Assembly: GCA_900708905.1 (NCBI GenBank)
Contig: CAADRB010000031.1
Coordinates: forward strand, 2,428,377 to 2,492,376
Direction of reading: 5' to 3'
DNA length: 64,000 nucleotides
Source: Hymenolepis diminuta
Taxonomy: Eukaryota; Platyhelminthes; Cestoda; Cyclophyllidea; Hymenolepididae
A program made the translations under genes and the position numbers. The notes below the pieces were generated by a model. It was not told the DNA's origin, did no database searches, and saw nothing but the letters and a program-made list of their open reading frames with translations. This document shows positions 37,010-50,380 of this stretch, piece by piece; within the stretch, counting starts at the first letter, position 1, and every line of letters starts with the position of its first letter.

Positions 37010-37340
37010 CATCCAAGACGCCCTAGTGACATCTTTATGTTCCTATGACGAAAACACCCCCATCAGCCACGTCTAACGCGTCTATCGGTTCCCCCCTTCT
37101 ATAACCGCCCGTTTCATTAAAGGCACACTGCACTCATGCCTTACGCGCGTCCTTCCCCAAATGACTCATAAATTGCTTTTGCATTCCCGTGCCCGCGCGC
37201 AGGCACAAGCTTGAACCCTCATCATGATTTGGTTAACACAATTTGGCCTAGTCAGCTCTTGGTGTTCTGGTCTGTAACTGTTGTTGCTGTTGTTAGTTGT
37301 TAGCTGCCAGACATTAATCGTTACCCTAACCCTAACAAGC
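37010..37340. other. GC-richer island with telomere-type units
   Basis: This block has C-rich runs and CpG-bearing words (for example TTACGCGCGTCC and CCCGCGCGC) unlike its AT-rich surroundings. It ends with TACCCTAACCCTAAC at 37322-37336, about 2.5 units of the TTAGGG telomere repeat. I see no open frame. It could be an unannotated promoter, an old element or a repair scar. Confidence 0.4.
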
Positions 37341-40185
37341 TGTTAAGATATGCGCCAATCAGCCGAATTTGCGCCATTAGGAACTCCACAGACCAGCAAA
37401 GCAATTATGAAGTCCATTTTTAAATTCTAATAATTAGACGAGAGAATATGACTTAAGAGATCAGAGATTCGGGAAGGAGGGATAATATTTGCAAAAAAAA
37501 CTGCAAATTATTTTCCCCAATCTGGACATCTTTAGGGGATAAATACTAGGAGCACTGGATGTAGACAAATAAATAGTTAGAGATTTAGTAAGGATATTAA
37601 TGTGATGAAAAGAAGCAAAATAAGTGGGAGATGGAACAACAAAAGCTGAAAGTATTTAAGGTGTCATAGCTGGAAGCTGACAGGAGGACCTGGCTGCGGG
37701 AATTAGTCGATGTGTAGTATATGATTAAGCCGGGATGTCAAAGTTGGCCCAAGAGTAAAATTGCACCTGGGTGTATTTATATGCAGTTGGTAAAGACTGT
37801 CAGCATTTATTCACCTGGAGCAGAAGGTAGCCCTGGATTCTGGCCATTTAAAAGTCAAGACTGATTGCCTTTAATGAGTCCCCTGACCGCCATAATAGTA
37901 CTTCGTAGAACTAACAATAGTAGCATCGGGAGCCGAGAAACCAGGTAGAGCAAGTTTTCATAGGAGCACATAAAATTTGAAATATAATTTGCAAATTATA
38001 TAGGAGTTTACAAAGATAATCATTTGAACAACGCAGCAGATCAGGCAAGTTAGTCCAATAAAGATTAGACAAAGCGGGATTACATAAGCATGGGTTAATC
38101 GACAGGGGGCAGAACATATCAATCTGTATTGTTATTTTACAGCAATTCTGATGCTGTTTATTAATGTTATTATAAATAGTAAAATGGAACAATTTTACAT
38201 TTTTTTACCATAACAACGGTAATATAGTCCACAACGGGAGGTTCAAGCAGTTGAGAATGAATCCAGAATATCAAAAAGTCATTATTCAAATTCTTAATAT
38301 ACCACGTTGTCCACATTGTAGAAAAAAGGGCATATTTCACCTATTCGCGTGATTGTGTTCATGCCATCTCATCTAATGGTCGAGAGCAGCTGTGTTATAA
38401 TGCAATCATAGGTGAATCCATCGTAAAATTATCCCGATACTTTTAATACCTGGGTTTATAATTAGATGTAGACACATAGTTGATGGTAGAGATAAATTAT
38501 TTTGGCATGCAACTATCAATCTAGATATAAGATTGAAATTTAACTGAAAATCACCATTTTTCAATTAGTATACTTTTTACGATTAGCACTGCACTTTTTT
38601 GTCATTAGAGCTTAACAAGTCGAGTGATTACCTAATCACTTTTGAAATTTATCTAGAGTTTGCCCCGGTTTCTGTTCATACGGAAATAGGTTCTCATTTT
38701 CGGAAAATTTGTGATTTTACATTTTATAAAACCAACTCTCACGAAGATTGATAGTGTTTTAAAGCATGCATTTTGGAGAATGCCACTATTGCATTAGGGA
38801 AATGGTGTTTTTTCTCCAATAAATCTTTCAGGGAGACCAACTGTTCACGAAAACGATAACAGATTTAAATTTAAATCTAACTATTGCACGAAATGTGGGC
38901 AAATTCTGGTAAATTCTAATATCCTTTCAAATCTTATCCTAATTTTATTTCCTTCTTCAAAATATATATGAGTTTGCGAACTTCTACTTTTTTAGTCGGA
39001 TTTCTATATATGTTTACTTACTCGATTTCCAAGTATGTAAATAGTTCAAAAACTTCATAAGACGGACATCACTTTCGGTTTCATGAATGTCGGATTGAGT
39101 AAACTTGCAAAGCTATCACTCCTCCAAACTTCTCTCAATTTCAATACAACAAGATAAAATACAGGTAGCAAAGCCTAATGAAATGAGTAATTGGCCATCC
39201 ATTTAAAAATTCGAATGAAAAATGCTTAGATGAATAGTATATGACTACTTAAAATAACATTTATTAATTGATTACCAATTTGGAAGATGAAAAGTAGGTC
39301 ATATTTAGAACAAAGTGCAGTTAATGTTGCGGTAGGCGGAAATTTTGGGAAAAGCGATATCGGACTGCTATGATAGTTAAACCTAGGAAGGAATTCGGCC
39401 GTAACAAAGTGCCGTTAACTTAGGGACAAAAGTGGCAATAATATGGAGGAAAAGAGCTAGGCCAAATGCATGGGTAGAACATTAAGATATTTACTGAGAA
39501 GTCAGCCCAACTTATCGACAATGTGTTCTCATTGAATTCTGTCATTGAAGTACAATCGGTGGTACCTTTTCATTAAGATCGATCACTGGAGCGTGGTCTC
39601 TAGTTGCGTTATTGTGTCTTTCTGTACACTTAGTCTCCAGATATTGAGATTCACGATTGATGGGACTTCGACTAACTCTAACATACATGGAAAAAGGCCT
39701 AGTTCGACAAGTTCAGCGTCACCTCATATTCACTGTAAATGTTCGACTTGGGGCTGTGTTTAGCGACTCTAGTTAACTTCTTTTGACATTGCAATAGATA
39801 ATAAAAATACTAACTACATGTGATATTGTTCAAATCAAAAATGAAAAATGTGATACCATGCCTCATGCAGTCTGATCACATGATTAATTCGCTCTTTGTG
39901 GCGCAATATCTGAGCATAATTGCTTCTTCCTGTCACAGTCATAGGAACACTTAGCTAAGCTGTCATTGATACAACGGTGCTTAACCACTTATATAATTTT
40001 GGTGACCTAATAATACATTCTACTTAAGACGACTCAGAAGGGAGAAAGGAAATGTCCCGTGGCTTACGCTAATGAATTTTTTCTGATTAAAATTCTCTCT
40101 CTTTGTAATAATAAGTGATCTGGGATAGTATAAAACTCGACTAAGCCTAACCAACTGTGCCGGTCGATGGAAAATGAATTCCCCT

Positions 40186-40320
40186 AAAGTGCGTCGGGAA
40201 TGTCACTGTTGATAAGCCTCAATCCGAACTCTCAATCGCTGGATTCAGGTCGACTTCATCCAAAGCGCATTAGGACTGTCACCACTGCCAAGGCTCAGAC
40301 CCTTCATCCTAATTCCTTTA
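40186..40320 (+). repeat. imperfect tandem duplication, period about 76 bp
   Basis: AAAGTGCGTCGGGAATGTCA followed by CTGTTGATAAGCCTCAATCC at 40186 is echoed by AAAGCGCATTAGGACTGTCA followed by CCACTGCCAAGGCTCAGACC at 40263. Judged by eye; two units only. Confidence 0.45.
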
Positions 40321-41159
40321 TTCTCAGTCTTCCGTTTTACTTGAAAGGACATTTATTCCCCATGTAGACAGGTATGTAAATATTCACCGCATCCGCTTTC
40401 AACACAGCCTCTCTCTCGCCTTTCTGAGCCCTATATTTGATAAAGCTCTCCAACCAGTGATCTCTTTCTCCTCTGGCCTGTTGTTGTAGTGAAGATGGAC
40501 AGATGATAGGTATAGACTGTGGAATAGCTAAGGACGAAAATAAGATATCTTAGCTGCTAATCATCCTTCAAAAGATTTAAATGATGGCTTCTCTTCTTTT
40601 CATTTAGAATGTATAGTTATCTATATATATCGAAGATATGTGGATTGATTAGCTAGTAATATGGGAGAGAATGTTCTCCATTCCCAGGTAAAATTGGGCA
40701 TCAACAATAACCGGAAAATTATGTTAACAGAATTTTATGGATTCTGTTCAAGGCATGAAACATAATTACTTCTTCCTACACTTAGTTTAAAACGTTTCAT
40801 CAATATTTGCATTAAATAAATGGTCCAGGGGAAAAAATGCGCATGCCAGTAAAGATGAAATTCTTGTATGTATGAAGTTGAATGCGTCAAAATTTTCCCT
40901 AGATGTCAGAATCGTACCACCGTTATTTAAAGGGGATTTTAATGGTGGTATTTGGCTTAAGGTAACATTACTGTTTATGTGCTTCACATAGAGTCATTTT
41001 TCAACTCAGATCTAGCGTTGGTTTCGCTTTTCGGATTGACTCCATACACTTTAAACAGTCAATTATACAGGTCACTTTGGTTTACCATAATTTTTCTGCT
41101 AAAATTCCATTTTGAACAAACTCTAAGATACAGATAGACGCATATATCCTCTATTCGAT

Positions 41160-41541
41160 CTATAGCCTTGAGTCATCTTTGTTCCATTTTTTCTGTGCCT
41201 CTCGGTCTCCAGTGTAGGTAATTTTTCCATTCGCTTCAGCAACTTCAATTCGTCCAACCTGTTCAGACCGACTATAGGCAAACCGGATTGACCTGTGACA
41301 AAGCATTTCGCATTCGATCATCACTGTAATAGGCATGAAATTCCAGTTCATCTTCAAATTTCAGAATTTCACCGGAAGCATTCTTTGCAGTCATTGCTGG
41401 TGTGCCCAACTCTCCCCATTTTTTCTGTGAAGTCAGGGCGATATCAGAGTCTGTGTCTAGCCGCAGTTTGGCCTCATGAAAACCTATTTGCACATTCACA
41501 TATGTCTGCCTATTCCAACCGCTTACCTCATTCGTAAACAT
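41160..41541 (-). pseudogene. LTR-retrotransposon aspartic protease relic
   Basis: On the minus strand, 41541 to 41272 encodes YVNVQIGFHEAKLRLDTDSD followed by IALTSQKKWGELGTP and NASGEILKFEDELEFHAYY. This matches the protease region of Gypsy-type pol: a VNVxI strand, the LxLDT.SDI catalytic loop, a SxxxWxxLGxP helix, and the ASGxxLxxxGEF strand. The catalytic loop reads D-T-D-S-D where an active copy has Gly or Ala at the third position. Coding breaks near 41280 and continues poorly in another frame. I see no reverse transcriptase or integrase nearby and no matching LTRs. It is a broken fragment, and no gene function is expected. Confidence 0.65.
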
Positions 41542-44029
41542 TTAAGAATTTCGGAGTGTCCATTGATTTTACCTTCGGGATCATCTTTTCTGTTCTAGAT
41601 TCTGTTTTCATTCGGCACCTTGTTTCCTCTTGTCATTGCCTGCTAAGTAGTTTACAGATATGAAATCAAACCAGCCAGACATTATCAAGACAGTTTCGTT
41701 GACAGTAAAATCTGGGATTGTTCCCGGATGGATGAAACTTGCGAGCCTTTCACACTCAGCCGTTTCTAGCCTCCACAACGATGGACAGACTTCTCTTCAT
41801 CTGGGATACAGCCGAGATTATTTCGGAAAATATCTCCAAATTTTCCAAACCATTTCAAGGTGATTCGCTGACGCGGGATCTCTGCAAATGGTTAAAGAGA
41901 CGAAATATCCGAGTTTAAATGATTGTAATTTTGGAGAAATTTTTCTGTTTCTTTAGCGTGGTTCAAAAACAGTTCTTTGTTAAGGTACATTATATACATA
42001 TATTTATAGGCTCGCAAACTTTCTGAACCAAAGGGAAGCACATATGCCTGAACGCAGAGTGACCAATCAGTCAAACATGGGAGAAACCTGGCCTCGGACT
42101 AGAATCGGGCTTTTATGTTCGAAGTAGAGGATCGTAGTCATACCGAAAAGATGGCTGCTTTATCTCACCCATTGTACTTTTTGCCTTTTAGCTCGATATT
42201 TCCATCTTTCATACATATTATAGACTTTATACCCTTTTATATTTGCTTGCCTTATGTATATGATGTGCCTTAATGAAGATATATTTAGACCACTCTTCCC
42301 ACAATGTTTGCCAGAAGGTCAATTTTTGCAATTTTAATAATTAATTGTCATTCATTCTCATTCCTTATTTGTCTATGTAACTCGTTTATACAAATAAATA
42401 AAGAGGGAAACGACTGGCTTTCTCACCCCCTATCTATTTCATAATTAATCATCGATCTCATTATCGTCTACATAATACAGAATTCGGACGGGTCGACAGA
42501 GCCATAGTGGTCACTGGAGTTTATAATGGCGGGTAATGTGAAAGCCACCTCAGCTGTCCGTAACATATGACATACAAACAAGAGTGGGATACTTTGGTAC
42601 ATTTTCGTAAATCCGCATTTATTTCCCTGTCCTAAATCCAATATCCACAATTTTTTCTTAAAGTCTACTTTCTCTTCCTCTTCAGCCATTATTCTTAAAA
42701 ATATGCGACATTAGGGTTGTAAAACAATTTTCGCATGTGTACAATTTATGGTTATTGCTTTATTTATGAGCGAGGAAAATCACAGGAGCATTAAAAGGAA
42801 GCACGATATGGAAGTTGTGAAATTAAAGACAAATTCTATTTGGTGAACAGTTAATTAATTTGAAAATTTTTGGTATTTTGAAATCGGTAAATATGAATAG
42901 TTGTTGGAAAATGGGTCCAAAGTCTTAATACGTGTATGAACTCAGAGAAAAAAATTTGTGGAACTCGAACACTTTTTCCTCAGATCATATAAATGTATAT
43001 ACATATATTTGAGCGTTATTTCAGATGGAAAAACACATTTTTAATTGAGATATTCGTTTCAAATCACTTATAAAACAATATGTATTCTGATCGTTGAAGA
43101 ATTGAGGAATACATTCATAATGGTAACTTCATAACCTCATATGTTCCATAGATAGAATTTTAATACACTTAGACGGAGTTTAATTCAAACAGCATTCGAT
43201 TGATTGGTAAAGTTCAAATAGTATGGAAATGATAAATTCGTAATGCCAGAACATTCTAATTACATTAAGCTAGATAAGTACTTTACTTTTTTGAAACAGC
43301 AGATACAAGAAACCAAGGTCACTGAATCGCTAGCCCCAAGGTGTTTTTTTGTACCAATTAATTTATTTATGAGGTAATCTTGAATTACCCTAACCAAATG
43401 CAACCATTTTAAAATAGCGAGTTAACCGCTTCTCATAAATAATATTTAAATCCCGAATGATTGAGCCATTAAAAATCAAATAATTTTTTCTAGAAAACAC
43501 CGCCTATTACGACAATTTCCAAGATCATAATGTGTGAATGCAATTATTTTGCATGGTCGGTTTCTTAAATCTAATTTACTCAGTTTTAACTATAGCGCAT
43601 TAGAAATTTCATTGAATACACCCTAACTCGATCATATCTTACTGAATTTTGTGAATTACATTTACTGAGGAAAGCTAGCGAGATACGAAGGGGGGAAACC
43701 AATCAAGGGGATCGTATCAAATGGTCAGACTGGGGCCTGGATACCATAGAAATAAACGAAATAGGCAGATAAATTAATATTGTTAACGCCCAAATAATTT
43801 GTCATTAATTATCATGATAGAATTTTTTATCGCATAAACACAAATCACTAACAGACTTGACACGTATAGAATTATGTCCTAAGTACCGTATATAATCAAC
43901 TTACTTGCAAATTAGTCAAACTGAAATCTTATGTAAGGGCTGCTTACCTTCATCAAGCTGAACCGGTTTCAGCTTTTCCTTAAATAACAGTATTTTGCCA
44001 CATAGGTGCAGATTTAGTTAAACTGTAAA

Positions 44030-44051
44030 ACACTAATATTGATATTAGTGT
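44030..44051. other. palindrome
   Basis: ACACTAATAT and ATATTAGTGT form a perfect 10-bp palindrome with a 2-nt centre. Such AT-rich palindromes occur by chance or as mobile-element footprints. Confidence 0.5.
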
Positions 44052-44461
44052 ACATTCAAGATAAACTTCAGTGAGCTCTGCAATCAGGTTAGCTCGTGTC
44101 ACCTTGCTTATATCTTGACCATTAAAAATAAAAATAAGTGTGCTGAAATGGTGTGGCCAACCTAATAAATTAATCAGTTAATAAGCTTTTGACCCTACGA
44201 ACATGAAGTTGCTCAGGAACCCTGGGGACATATCCTGAAATTCGAATATTGGAATATGTAGTATCAAATCGTTCATATTGAACATAAAGTATACAATTTG
44301 CATACAAAAATCAAATAAAGTAACAACTTCCCAAGAACCTTAGGAGAAGTGATCATAACCCTTGATTTGTGTAAATAATGCTATTCCCAAAAAGGGGGAA
44401 TTACCCTGAGCTGTTATTACATCCTACTACGTCTTTTTTTGATCAAAATTAACCAAAGACA

Positions 44462-44555
44462 GTTAGTCACCCACATCACTGGATGTGCACTGATAGACAT
44501 TAATTTCATAACCTTTGACTTAACCGCTGCGCCATCAGTGCACCAAATGAACCAA
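44462..44555 (-). repeat. tRNA-derived SINE-like copy
   Basis: Read on the minus strand it has GATGGCGCAGCGGTTAAGTC, whose TGGCGCAGCGG fits the RNA polymerase III A box (TRGCNNAGYNGG), then AAAGGTTATGAAATTAATGT, a degenerate B box, and a tail CAGTGCACATCCAGTG shared with other copies. A real tRNA is excluded because the acceptor stem and T arm do not pair. Confidence 0.6.
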
Positions 44556-47500
44556 AATTCTTTTGATGTCCAAGCTTCACTCTCTAATTGTACTCGTTTG
44601 TCTCCTCTTCATTAATATTGGACTGCTGTTGTGCCTTATGTTCAGAAGCTTTCCCAAGATACAAATAAAGGAATTTTTTGTCTTGCAGTAGGTAATAAGA
44701 AGATAGTATCCAAGATTAAAAATTTTATGATGGGGTATTTAAACTAAAAGTTTGAAGCTTTGGAGGAAGAAACCTAATATTTACCAATAGTGCTATTTGA
44801 ATGCTACGCATTAGAAACAACTGGAGTTCGTTATGCATATCCTCATTTGCTAAAATATATTTGCTAAAATTTAAAGTAGGCCAAATTAGCCAGTTTCTCA
44901 TATCGTAACCTATTTCACCCAGTTTCAAATGAATACGCGATCACACACACTGTTTAGATGTTTATACCTAGTTGTCCTATTTCCCTATTCCTACAACTAC
45001 TGCTATTTATCTCTCATTACTCTATTACTGGCCACTATACCAGTTGTCCAACTGAACTCTTGGTCTTCTGACATCTGGGAGAGGCTCCTATATTTTATTA
45101 GCCTTTATGACTTTTAATAGATATGCAAGAGGATAGCTCTAAACTCTTAAAGTAGCTTTTCTGTTTTCATTAGTAATACATCAGACGTTTTTTAGAAAAC
45201 CCTTACTTTAGGTAATCATATCCGCTATTCCATTTAACATATATTAAAGAACTACGTGTTGGCAACTATGCACATGTTCAAAAATACAAACACAGTTTGG
45301 GGAATTTTCGAGTTTAATCAATTCGCCGCATTTTTACGGCTTTGTTTGTCATTTGCGTGGCATTTAAAGTGCTATTTGGCTAGGAATCCACATTTTGATT
45401 TAATAAAAACCTATTTTCTCTTTTTAGTTTTGATCCAAGTTTCAAAAAATATTTAGATTTCCGAGTTAATAGATTTTTTATTTTGAAGCGAAGAAAGTAG
45501 CTTATAATAATCGATGAAATTGAGAAACTTAATTCAAACAAACTAATTATTAATGATGAAAAAACTGGGCGCTAGGTTCAATACAAATTTGAATTTTACA
45601 AAGTTTCTTAAAAGTCCGGGGCTTCATTATAGAACGAGTGGTCTTGAATTTTGCCTGATAGTTCTCGGTGGCCTTTTCACGGATCAGAGCTTGAACTTGT
45701 AAAATGATCCATCACCATTTCTACACTCAAACAGTTAATTTCCGAACATTATGGTGAGGCAATAACTTGAGGCGCTCTCGAAAATATGAACGTGTAGAGA
45801 AATTTACTTGGCAAAAAATATATAAGTGATATTTAGTTTGTTGTGGATAAAAAATTTGTGGAATTAAGAGCCTTCACTAGGGTGTTTATATCTATACTGG
45901 AATAATATTTCTACCTTTTAATATTATATATAGATATATGTACTTCTCCAAATCACAGTCCATCAAGTGGAAAATTGTGCTAAATTCCTGTTATATTTAG
46001 ATTGAGGAGACATCCAGATATTTGAAATTGTATCTTCATATTTGTATAAATTTATTCATATTTTATTGTATTATTTTAAATGTGATCATGCATATTTGAA
46101 AGGATTGACAACGGCACCTTTTATTACAAAAAATAAGCGACTTGTAAAGTACAGATCACACTAATACCGCTAATGTTAGTAAATCAAGCGCACGCGTTGC
46201 AGAAATCCGGGTACAAGATCCTAAGTTCATGAAAAGATCATTTAATTGCCATGTCCTTAAATGTAAAAATTATTTTATTGATTAAACAACTCTGTGTTAC
46301 ACTAACCAAAACTAATCTTCCTGAATGAAATATGTGTACCCCATTTCTAAAAATCTATTTTTGAAATCAGCTAAGGCATAAAAAATGAATACCTTACGCA
46401 TAAAACACAGTCCATTTTCGGGTTAATGATATGTAAGACGAACTATTTTTATATTCCGTTTCTTACACATCTACTAAAATCAGCATAAATCTAGCAAACT
46501 TCTTGAAATTGAATCTGTTATACTCCCATCAAATTTGCAAAGCCAATCCAGGGCCGGTTATCAGCTTTACGTAACTCATTATTCAAGTCCTCGCATTATA
46601 TAAGCAAAACTCGTTAATGAATTTACTGACTTATCACATACACTTTGAAATCATACTTCTGAGTATATATATAGAGTGCATGCGGTGTCTGAGAGTATTT
46701 ATATTTTTGTAAGTTAAACTAACCCAATAATAACTAATGCATTTCTGATATCAGAAGGTCTCATGGCAGATACCGCTATAATTAATGAAATGAAAAGATG
46801 CATTGCAATAGTGTCTGTAAAGGTGAAACAAAGCAAGTTAAAAATTGCACGAGGTCTAAAAGTCGCCACATCTTTCGATTACAAAATTAGAAAGGGGCCG
46901 AATGAATGAAAATAATGGTGATTAATTGGCCACCACGAGGAAGAGAAAAGAGCGTTGTCAACGCTCTGCTGACCCACTCATTCAGAACACGTGAGTTTGT
47001 GAGAAGAGTGCATGGCGTGGCGTGGTATGATGGACGAAAATCCTGGGAAGTCTATGCGCGACATCCCCAATCCTCTCTCTATCTCTCGCTCTGATGGAAG
47101 CAATAGCCCAAACAATGGAGGACCTCAATAAGGATTACCTCGTTAAAGCTTGTAGTCACTCTCAAACTCGAATAGAGTCGGTGATTGAGGTCAAAAGAGG
47201 ATATATAGAAAAAAAGCTAGGTTAATATTGTGTTTATTTGTTTAGTTACGAGAAACATCTATTTAAAAGTACATGCGGTGTCTTCAAATGTCTTAAGCAC
47301 CATGTATATATACACATATATATAAGATGATTTGAAAATGACTATCTATAAAGGTTTTCAGACGTTTAATATTCAGATATGTGTCAAGTTATTGACACAT
47401 TGTTGATCTGAAACCAGTTATGCGATTGCAAAGAGAGAGACATGCCCAGATCGATGTGAAGACTATCTAGAACATTCATGAAAAATCAAGGTCACAACCT

Positions 47501-48559
47501 CTATAATGATGTCCTTGGCGGTTTAAGAAATTGCTGATCCATGTTTAAATACAAATTAAATTTCAAAAAAACCTCTTTGTGTCCCTTGTTATGGAAAAGC
47601 TTAATAACTAAAGGATTTTTTTCTTTAACTAGACTTTCTTCTTAGTTGTCCTTTAAATTCACAGGCGATAAGCTTAATTCCTTCAAAAAAACCAACATTT
47701 ACCGGTGCAAAATATTCAATCTGCAAGCTAAAAGGACACATAATCGACTACCCCATATTACTAAGTTCACTTTAATGTCATTCAAACCTCCCTACTTCGC
47801 ACCGCTTGACAAAAAGAGCGTTAGTCTTAGCAGAAGACGAAATTTCGGCAACCACTTGTGCAATAGGAGGTACTGTCATTCCAGATAAATAAATAAAGGA
47901 AAAGTGAAAGCGTTACTAAAGGTGTGGTCTTTAACAGTTGTGTGACTGATTGTTTGCATGAGTAAAGAAAATGAGCCTTGCTTGCAGAGAAAACTTAATC
48001 ATTAAGCATACTGATGTATATTACCCTGAATATAGACATTCACCTTGGAGATCATTGGTCACTTAATAGAAAAGATTGTCACAAATTTCTCAGTTGCTTA
48101 ACATTAAAATCTATATACTTTTCCTTCTGAATTATCACACATTGAGAAGACACGAACTCGCTTTATAATAGGTACATTTATACGTTTATAGTTCTTATTG
48201 TGGATGATAATAATAGATTCCTCATTTTGGTCAATCCTGAATAAAGCGTATTGTAGCTGGGTTTTGATAAACTTACATGTATGTCTCCAGAATCAATCGA
48301 TATGTCATCGAGACGTCTGAGCAGTTTTAGTTTGTGCTACTCTGACAAGCTGAATAGAAAAACAACAGTAAGAAACTTAGCACAAATACTTTAATTATCA
48401 TGAAGATCAAAGGATCCTAAATCACTCTACTAAACCAACACGCATCAGAGGTAGTCTTTTTTCCTAGTATTTTGTAACCGAAGAATGCATAATAAGCAGA
48501 AAATATGCGTGACTGAGGAAATGCTACAATTTAGATTATCATCCAGAGTAAAGACTTTC

Positions 48560-48591
48560 ATTAAAAGGTTGTCTCAAGTCAACCTTTTAAT
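48560..48591. other. perfect 12-bp hairpin
   Basis: ATTAAAAGGTTG and CAACCTTTTAAT pair perfectly around the 8-nt loop TCTCAAGT. It is the longest perfect stem I noticed in the window. It is too short for a microRNA precursor. Confidence 0.6.
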
Positions 48592-49045
48592 AAAAACTGA
48601 TAATGCGTTATTATGATTGCTTCATCAAATAAGCTTATGGCCAACAAATTTCTTGTGCATCTAAAATGAACCTGATATAAGGGTAGGCACTTATATAATC
48701 AAGACTGCTCATTGAGGTACACTATGGATACAGAAGCTCAGTCCAAGAGGTAATAAAAGAGAATTTATTACAATTTACAAGGCCGTTAATGAAATCTAAT
48801 TAATTTTATATAGACATCGAAAATAATCGAGTTGGTTTAATTAGTAGGCTAGTAAACTTTTCGCATACGTTTTTTGCTGCTGCCATCTCAGATTTTTCCT
48901 TCCCTTCTATCCTCCTCTCATTCACTCTCTGTCAATTTCTAATTAACCTCTGGTTTCCAACTCATTTTCTACTCAGTAATATTTATTATTGAGAGCATTT
49001 GGAGAATGTTCATTCATTTAAGTAAGAAGGCTTAACATGGAATTG

Positions 49046-49200
49046 TGTGTCGGTGGTTAACGTGCTCATTTGCGAAGTCAGGGTATAAGGATCTTATGTC
49101 CACTGGAGCAAGAGGAATTGCCAACTGCACTAGTTTAGCGGCAAAATACGAGCTTCTCGCCAGGGATGTCCCGTGCTACTCCTTTATACAAGATGAGATT
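49046..49200 (+). repeat. SINE-like copy
   Basis: TGTGTCGGTGGTTAACGTGC, then GAAGTCAGGGTATAAGGATC and TTATGTCCACTGGAGC preserve the A-box tail (GTGGTTAAC), spacing and B-box-like block of the family. The 3' part differs from the other copies. Confidence 0.4.
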
Positions 49201-50134
49201 TGGGAAATGCTTCCATAAATGCTCCCTCCCTCCCCACCCTAAAGTAGAAGATTGATGCGACCAAACTGTGTGTATCAACTTAAAGAAATTAAACAGATCG
49301 TAAAGAGCATTAATTTAAAACAAGTGGTTTTATGATAACTTTAAAGAGGATAGTAATCAACATCTGCTAGGCAAGAAAGATCTACACTCCAAACGAAATT
49401 ACGTGAATGATAATCAGAGAGCAAAAGTTTCACATACGAAATCTGCGAATCGATTTAGAGGTAGCGATGTCGCTAAATATTTCCAAATGGCAAAACTCGG
49501 TGAGGTTAACGAAGTGTGGATTTTTAATAAAAAAGAATGACTACTTTCAGTCAAGATGAGTTTACCCTACTTCCTAATAAAGGTGCCCTAGAATATAGCA
49601 TCCTACGATTCCCACACGTATAGGTCTAGCAAACGCAAGATGATTATCACCTGTTCCATTTAGTGATACAAGTATACAAACCAAATACGCTGTTCTTGTT
49701 CTATTCTAGTTATGATAAAGATACAAGAAAATGGAAGGTTGAGAACCTATCAAAATCTCTCGACAACAATAAAACTACAGACCTCTAATTTGGTAGGCGT
49801 TTATGATAACTTGTTGAATCTTTATTTTCAAATGGTGTTTATCCAACTAACATACATCTTGTTTTCCATATGAAATAAATTTAATTATGGTTTATTAATT
49901 AAAGCCACCGTCAGACGACATAACAAAAAAGGCAACATCACACACCAACTAGGGAAATTGAGGAAAAATAGGCCAAGTTCTCAAACTGACGGTAAACTAA
50001 GAATTGCAACGGTAATAATTCCCAAATAAATGGAAGAAACTTCTCAAGTCCTTTTCACTTGGACAGAGGAAAGGTATCCTAGAGCAGTTCATATGAAACT
50101 CGTGTTTTACCACTCCATTATTGACTAGAATTAA

Positions 50135-50230
50135 TCAGTGCTTCGGTCATCAACACTATTGGATGTGAAACGATGAGTAACAATCTTCGGCAGACATGTA
50201 TGTTCACCACTGCGCCAAAGCACTCATTTA
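50135..50230 (-). repeat. tRNA-derived SINE-like copy
   Basis: On the minus strand TGCTTTGGCGCAGTGGTGAA contains a good A box (TGGCGCAGTGG). ACATGTCTGCCGAAGATTGT and a tail with CACATCCAATAGTG follow, similar in layout to the copy at 44462-44555. Confidence 0.5.
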
Positions 50231-50358
50231 AGAAACAAAATTCTAACGCTAAATCTTAGTCAAGGATGAAATTTGCATCTCATTATCTATCTATTAATTA
50301 AAAAGTTTTAATAAAAGCGACTGATAACTTTATTCATTAATAAGTCCAAATTTTCCGT

Positions 50359-50380
50359 GAACTCTGCCTTAGCAGAGTTC
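50359..50380. other. hairpin with 9-bp perfect stem
   Basis: GAACTCTGC and GCAGAGTTC pair around a CTTA tetraloop. It is isolated between genes and no function is evident. Confidence 0.5.

Larger units (their letters stand above)
29280..41159. other. gene-poor intergenic region
   Basis: In nearly 12 kb I find no exon that I can assign to a protein family and no convincing tRNA or rRNA gene. Open frames here are short (61-93 codons) with AT-driven composition. Contents worth marking are a SINE-like copy near 33085-33155, a GC-richer block at 37010-37340 with two telomere-type units, and an imperfect tandem duplication at 40186-40320. Confidence 0.5.

Noticed and set aside
42468..42689. 73-codon minus-strand frame starting MAEEEEKVDFKKK
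   Set aside because: An acceptor-like site precedes the ATG and an acidic YYVDDNEIDD is readable in another frame at the end, but I could not build an intron that joins them without a stop, and no family is recognised.
46906..47094. 62-codon frame in locally GC-richer DNA
   Set aside because: It has no domain; the base composition shift and a short AGCGTTG/CAACGCT palindrome suggest repeat-derived DNA rather than a gene.
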